From assembly GCA_002417965.1 (NCBI GenBank), contig DIDD01000001.1, forward strand, positions 1-8,687: DNA of 8,687 bases. The letters run 5' to 3'. The DNA is from Veillonellaceae bacterium UBA5809 (GTDB taxonomy: Bacteria; Bacillota; Negativicutes; Veillonellales; Dialisteraceae). A model generated the notes under the pieces. The model was not told the DNA's origin. It was given only the letters and a program-made list of their open reading frames with translations, and did not search any database. The position numbers and the translations under genes were made by a program. The number at the start of each line of letters is the position of its first letter. Positions within the stretch are counted from its first letter, which is position 1. This document shows positions 5,704-8,687 of the stretch, piece after piece.

Positions 5704-6711
5704 ATGGACTCTTCAGTTGCATCCATTATGAATTGTGCGGATCAGGTGATCAAGGGCATTCCGCTGGACCGGAAACAGGCCCGGGCGCTGATGCACACGG
5801 AAGCACATGATACATTGTTTTTGTTGGCGTCTGCCGACCGCATCCGGCAGTATTTCTGCGGGGACAGCATCAGTTTCTGCGCGGATATCAATGCCCGGAG
5901 CGGGCGGTGTACGGAGGACTGCCGTTTCTGCGCACAGTCGGGGTATTATCATACAGGAGTGAAGGAATACGCTCTCCGCAGTGAGGAGGATCTGCTGAGG
6001 CAGGCCAAAGCGGCGGAGGCTTACGGTGCGGCACGGTTTGGTATCGTGACCAGCGGGCGGGGGCAGGAGGATCCGGTCCAGTTCCGTCATATTGTTTCTG
6101 CTGTCAGAAAAATCCGGGAGGAAACTGGACTGGAAGTGTGCTGCTCGCTGGGACTTCTTACGGAAGAGCAGCTGAATGTGCTCCGGGAGGCGGGAGCCGT
6201 ACGGATTCACTGTAATCTTGAAACGTCGGAACGGAATTTTCCAAATATCTGCACCACCCATACATATCAGGATAAAATCCGTCATATCCGGCGGATACGG
6301 GAGGCCGGACTGGAGGTCTGCTGCGGCGGAATCCTTGGTCTGGGAGAGACGGAGGAGGACCGGCTGGACCTGGCCTTTGCCCTGCAGAAGCTGGAGATAT
6401 GTTCAGTCCCTTTAAATTTATTTACATCGATTCCAGGTACGCCCTTTGCCCATAGGAAAGGGTTGACTCCCATGGAGGCCTGCCGTATTTTTGCCGTATT
6501 CCGGTTTATTCTTCCGCGGGCAGTGATCCGTGTGTGCGCCGGCCGGGAGAAATCACTGCGGGATCTGCAGGCTATGGCTTTTGCGTCGGGTCTGAACGGA
6601 GCCATGATCGGAGGCTATCTGACGATTGAGGGCCAGCCGCCGGAAAGAGACCGGCAGATGGCCCGTGATCTGGGAAGGACCGGGGGAGAGGCAGGACAGG
6701 ACCTGTCATAG
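5704..6711 (+). CDS. Second biotin synthase-like radical SAM protein, Type II-like
   Basis: A 335-residue paralogue of the preceding gene, colinear without internal gaps and about 51% identical (roughly 170 of 334 positions by eye). The radical SAM motif is CTEDCRFC (Cys69, Cys73, Cys76). The extra cysteines occupy the same positions as in copy 1 (52, 59, 146, 147, 170, 183, 206, 207), and the E. coli Cys97 position is Gly113. Active-site landmarks VPLN (Asn238), PGTPF and IRxxAGR (Arg276, Arg281) are kept. It also has cysteines that copy 1 lacks (Cys11, 233, 260, 278); Cys278 lies between the two arginines of the auxiliary-cluster region. It is co-transcribed with copy 1, 18 bases downstream. 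It may be a redundant biotin synthase, one specialised for different conditions, or an enzyme acting on a related substrate; the sequence cannot decide. The divergence argues against a recent duplication. Confidence 0.85.
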   Translation: MDSSVASIMNCADQVIKGIPLDRKQARALMHTEAHDTLFLLASADRIRQYFCGDSISFCADINARSGRCTEDCRFCAQSGYYHTGVKEYALRSEEDLLRQAKAAEAYGAARFGIVTSGRGQEDPVQFRHIVSAVRKIREETGLEVCCSLGLLTEEQLNVLREAGAVRIHCNLETSERNFPNICTTHTYQDKIRHIRRIREAGLEVCCGGILGLGETEEDRLDLAFALQKLEICSVPLNLFTSIPGTPFAHRKGLTPMEACRIFAVFRFILPRAVIRVCAGREKSLRDLQAMAFASGLNGAMIGGYLTIEGQPPERDRQMARDLGRTGGEAGQDLS

Positions 6712-6733
6712 GAATCTGCCGTTTGTATGACAG

Positions 6734-6792
6734 AAAAAAGCCTGCAGTCTGCAGAGATAATAAAGGTATCTCTGGCAGGCTGCAGGTTTTTT
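6734..6792. terminator. Strong bidirectional terminator between convergent units
   Basis: An A-tract (6734-6739), a long stem (6741-6759 with 6767-6786: CCTGCAG, one G-U pair, CTGC, a one-base bulge, then AGAGATA) and a T-tract (6787-6792). It has the features of an intrinsic terminator on both strands: for the biotin synthase pair on the + strand and for the permease on the - strand. Confidence 0.92.
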
Positions 6793-6821
6793 GAATTTTT
6801 ATAGTCAGATGCTGCATTCCA

Positions 6822-8102
6822 TTATTCTTCTGTCTGATTTTTACGGATAAACCAGTAGAAAGGAACGGCGATTACAGCAGCTCCCAGCCCCATGGCAATC
6901 TGCTGGAAGGTAGCCTGGGAGAGAAGCCAGAGGCTGACAAGTACGGCGATGACCGGAATGACCGGTCCGAAGGGAATTCTAAAAGCACGCGGCGTGTCGG
7001 CCATGGTTTTCCGAAATACCAAAATAGCCAGACAGGTGGGAATATACTGGGAGAAACGGGAAACCACACTGATGGAGGCGAGGAAGGTGAAGCTTCCTGT
7101 ATAAGCAATGAGCATGGCGATCAGTGTGGATATAATAATGCACCAGTGGGGGGCGCCAAAACGGTTTTCCCTGGCCATGAAGGCAGGCATCATCTGTTTC
7201 TGAGCCAGCGCCAGGCAGCTGTGGGGGGTAATGAAAGAGGATCCGATGCAGAGACCGCCTATGGAAACCAGCGTGCCGGCTGCGACAATTGTTGTGCCGA
7301 AAGTTCCGGCAATCCGGCCGAAGGCTTCCTGAACGGGAGCTTTGGTGTCTGCCAGCCCATAGCCCATGATGCCGATGGCGCATGTCAGCAGAAGAAGATA
7401 AATGGCAGAGACAATGAAAATTGTCACCAGCGTGGCTTTCGGAAGATTTTTCTGAGGATTTTCCATCTCTGCTGCGGCGATGGCAATGGACTCGAAGCCT
7501 GTAAAAGCAAAGAAGAGCATTACTGCTGCAGCTCCGAAGGTTCCGGGGGTATAGGTTCCTCCTGGAAAAAAAGGTTCAAAGTTGGCGGGCTGTATATAAA
7601 AAATACCCATGCCAATAAATAGGATAAAGGGTATGATTTTTGCAATGGTGGCAGCGTTCTGCACAATTTTGTACAGTTCCAGCCCAAGCAGATTGACAAT
7701 GGCCAGCAGAACCAGTATGACGGTAACGATGATATCCTTCATCAGAGGGGTCCCTAATGAGGGAAATACGCCTGCCAGCGCGGTGGCGAATCCCACACTC
7801 ATGGTGGCATAGGCAATAATCCGGGTCATCCAGGAAAGGAAGCCCACCTCGTAGCCAAAGAAATTTCCGAAAGCTTTTTTGGCATAAATATAAGCGCCGC
7901 CGTTGTCCTTAAACAGTCCGCTGGCCTCGGCAAAACAAAAGGTGATGGCCAATACAAGAAACATATCAAAAATCATAACCAGAAGGCTGGCCGGTCCGAT
8001 TAATGCCATGGCTTTATTCGGAAGGAGAAATATGCCTGATCCGATGATGCCGTTAATTCCTAAGAGAACAATGCTCCAAAAGCCTAATTTATTTTTTTCC
8101 AT
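6822..8102 (-). CDS. APC-family amino acid/amine permease
   Basis: A 426-residue integral membrane transporter of the APC superfamily, expected to import an amino acid or amine by ion symport or exchange. The N-terminal helix carries the family hallmark GIIGSGIFLLP (18-28), where the unwound helix contacts the substrate amine and carboxylate. The helix 6 hallmark FFAFTGFES (197-205) is followed by the EMENPQKNLPKA loop. About twelve hydrophobic segments are visible and the length is normal. AAAAGGA (8111-8117, reverse strand) is the ribosome binding site, 8 bases from the ATG. The preceding gene on this strand, a C26-type hydrolase, ends 84 bases upstream, so the two may form one unit. Expression ends at the shared bidirectional terminator. 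Substrate cannot be read from the sequence; polyamine, GABA/glutamate or another amino acid are all possible. Confidence 0.92.
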   Translation of the reverse strand: MEKNKLGFWSIVLLGINGIIGSGIFLLPNKAMALIGPASLLVMIFDMFLVLAITFCFAEASGLFKDNGGAYIYAKKAFGNFFGYEVGFLSWMTRIIAYATMSVGFATALAGVFPSLGTPLMKDIIVTVILVLLAIVNLLGLELYKIVQNAATIAKIIPFILFIGMGIFYIQPANFEPFFPGGTYTPGTFGAAAVMLFFAFTGFESIAIAAAEMENPQKNLPKATLVTIFIVSAIYLLLLTCAIGIMGYGLADTKAPVQEAFGRIAGTFGTTIVAAGTLVSIGGLCIGSSFITPHSCLALAQKQMMPAFMARENRFGAPHWCIIISTLIAMLIAYTGSFTFLASISVVSRFSQYIPTCLAILVFRKTMADTPRAFRIPFGPVIPVIAVLVSLWLLSQATFQQIAMGLGAAVIAVPFYWFIRKNQTEE

Positions 8103-8138
8103 GATTCAATTCCTTTTTGTGTATTGTCATACGCTGCC

Positions 8139-8182
8139 GTCCGGAAGAGTATGACCGGCTGCTGTTCCGGTAAGGCCCGGAC
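8139..8182. repeat. Nested inverted repeats between hydrolase and permease genes
   Basis: An outer pair GTCCGG (8139-8144) and CCGGAC (8177-8182) encloses an inner hairpin ACCGG/CCGGT (8154-8158 and 8167-8171, loop of 8). There is no T-tract in the direction of the - strand genes, so it is not a standard terminator for the hydrolase gene. It could be an mRNA processing or stability structure between the two genes, or an attenuating hairpin. No clear promoter for the permease was found in this 84-base gap. Confidence 0.45.
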
Positions 8183-8186
8183 AGTT

Positions 8187-8687
8187 TTATTTTTTATTGA
8201 CTTTCACACGGTCAATAAAATCGGAGAAAAGCTTCTTCATTTCTTCATGTTCCTGCCACATATTTTCCGGATGCCACTGTACAGCGAGAATTTGGCTGCT
8301 GTCCTGACTTTCAATGGCTTCAATAACGCCGTCCGGCGCATAGGCAGTCACTTTCAGCCCCGGCCCTACTTTTTTCACCGCCTGGTGATGACGGGAATTA
8401 ACGTAGGCAGCGGCGCCGAGAGAACGGTACAGCAGGCTGTCCCCGGCAATGGCGACATGGTGTGTGGGATATCCTCCCGGAGCTCCCTGGGAATGGCGGA
8501 TATAGGACTGGGGGTCCTGGGATTTCAGATCCTGATAAACAGTGCCGCCCATGAGAATGTTAATGAGCTGGCAGCCCCGGCAGATTCCCAGGATTGGTTT
8601 TCCTGATTTTTGAAATCCTTTGAATAGGGCGGCTTCAAAAATGTCTCTTTTATAATTTGTGGCGCCGATTTCTGCAATGGGTTCTTC
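8187..8687 (-). CDS. Gamma-glutamyl hydrolase, peptidase C26 / PuuD-like (partial)
   Basis: The last 166 residues of a class I glutamine-amidotransferase-like hydrolase; the gene enters from the right edge and its N-terminus is outside the window. The reading frame is open to base 8687. Visible landmarks are the nucleophile elbow GICRGCQ (catalytic Cys at residue 36 of the visible part, codon 8580-8582), the VNSRHHQAVKK segment, the APDGVIEAIE strand and VQWHPE, whose His139 and Glu141 complete the Cys-His-Glu triad. These are hallmarks of the C26 family, which includes PuuD, the gamma-glutamyl-GABA hydrolase of putrescine breakdown. The elbow has Cys where most relatives have Met (GICRGMQ in many). 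It lies upstream of the APC permease on the same strand, which supports a role in processing an imported or gamma-glutamylated compound. The substrate is not proven. Confidence 0.88.
   Translation of the reverse strand, partial: EEPIAEIGATNYKRDIFEAALFKGFQKSGKPILGICRGCQLINILMGGTVYQDLKSQDPQSYIRHSQGAPGGYPTHHVAIAGDSLLYRSLGAAAYVNSRHHQAVKKVGPGLKVTAYAPDGVIEAIESQDSSQILAVQWHPENMWQEHEEMKKLFSDFIDRVKVNKK

Noticed and set aside
5713..6285. A 190-codon open frame on the - strand
   Set aside because: It is antisense to the second biotin synthase and arises from that gene's codon bias.
7146..7622. A 158-codon open frame on the + strand
   Set aside because: It is antisense to the APC permease, and its Cys/Gly-rich translation looks like a shadow of membrane-protein codons.
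8124..8606. A 160-codon open frame on the + strand
   Set aside because: It is antisense to the C26 hydrolase, whose catalytic motifs are clear on the other strand.

Overview
The window looks like the chromosome of an anaerobic Firmicute with roughly 50% GC. The evidence is the purine-rich Shine-Dalgarno sites, ATGA-coupled genes, promoters and operators of Gram-positive style, and two biotin synthases whose cysteine pattern is the one associated with obligate anaerobes. Two exported proteins have signal peptides but no lipobox, sortase signal or other visible anchor. Such proteins would be soluble in a periplasm, so a diderm Firmicute (Negativicutes-like) is possible. This is an inference and could be wrong.

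Region 1 (44-4220, + strand) is a tight four-gene operon. It encodes a secreted alkaline phosphatase with a complete zinc/magnesium active site, a small exported protein with a CPFC motif, a LolD/MacB-type ABC ATPase, and an FtsX/MacB-like permease with a histidine cluster in its extracytoplasmic domain. Two of the three junctions are 4-base ATGA overlaps. The content suggests coupling between a zinc-dependent ectoenzyme and an envelope transporter that may handle metal. The transport substrate is not shown by the sequence.

Region 2 (4221-4680) is non-coding. It has a probable terminator hairpin, then a near-consensus promoter (TTGACT, 17 bp, TATAAT). Two palindromes of the BirA biotin-repressor type follow, both with 9-base arms and a 14-base spacer. 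One overlaps the -35 box and the other lies in the leader, just before the ribosome binding site.

Region 3 (4681-6711, + strand) holds two adjacent, divergent biotin synthase genes (about 51% identical by my count, aligned without internal gaps). Both lack the Cys97 equivalent of the E. coli enzyme and both carry extra cysteines around the auxiliary-cluster site, as expected of Type II BioB. No other biotin genes are in the window. The pair and its double operator are the most distinctive part of the window.

Region 4 (6712-8687) begins with a strong bidirectional terminator shared by the convergent units. On the - strand are an APC-family amino acid/amine permease and, upstream of it, the C-terminal part of a class I glutamine-amidotransferase-like hydrolase (peptidase C26, PuuD-like) cut by the window edge. 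Together they suggest uptake and hydrolysis of an amino acid, amine or gamma-glutamyl compound.
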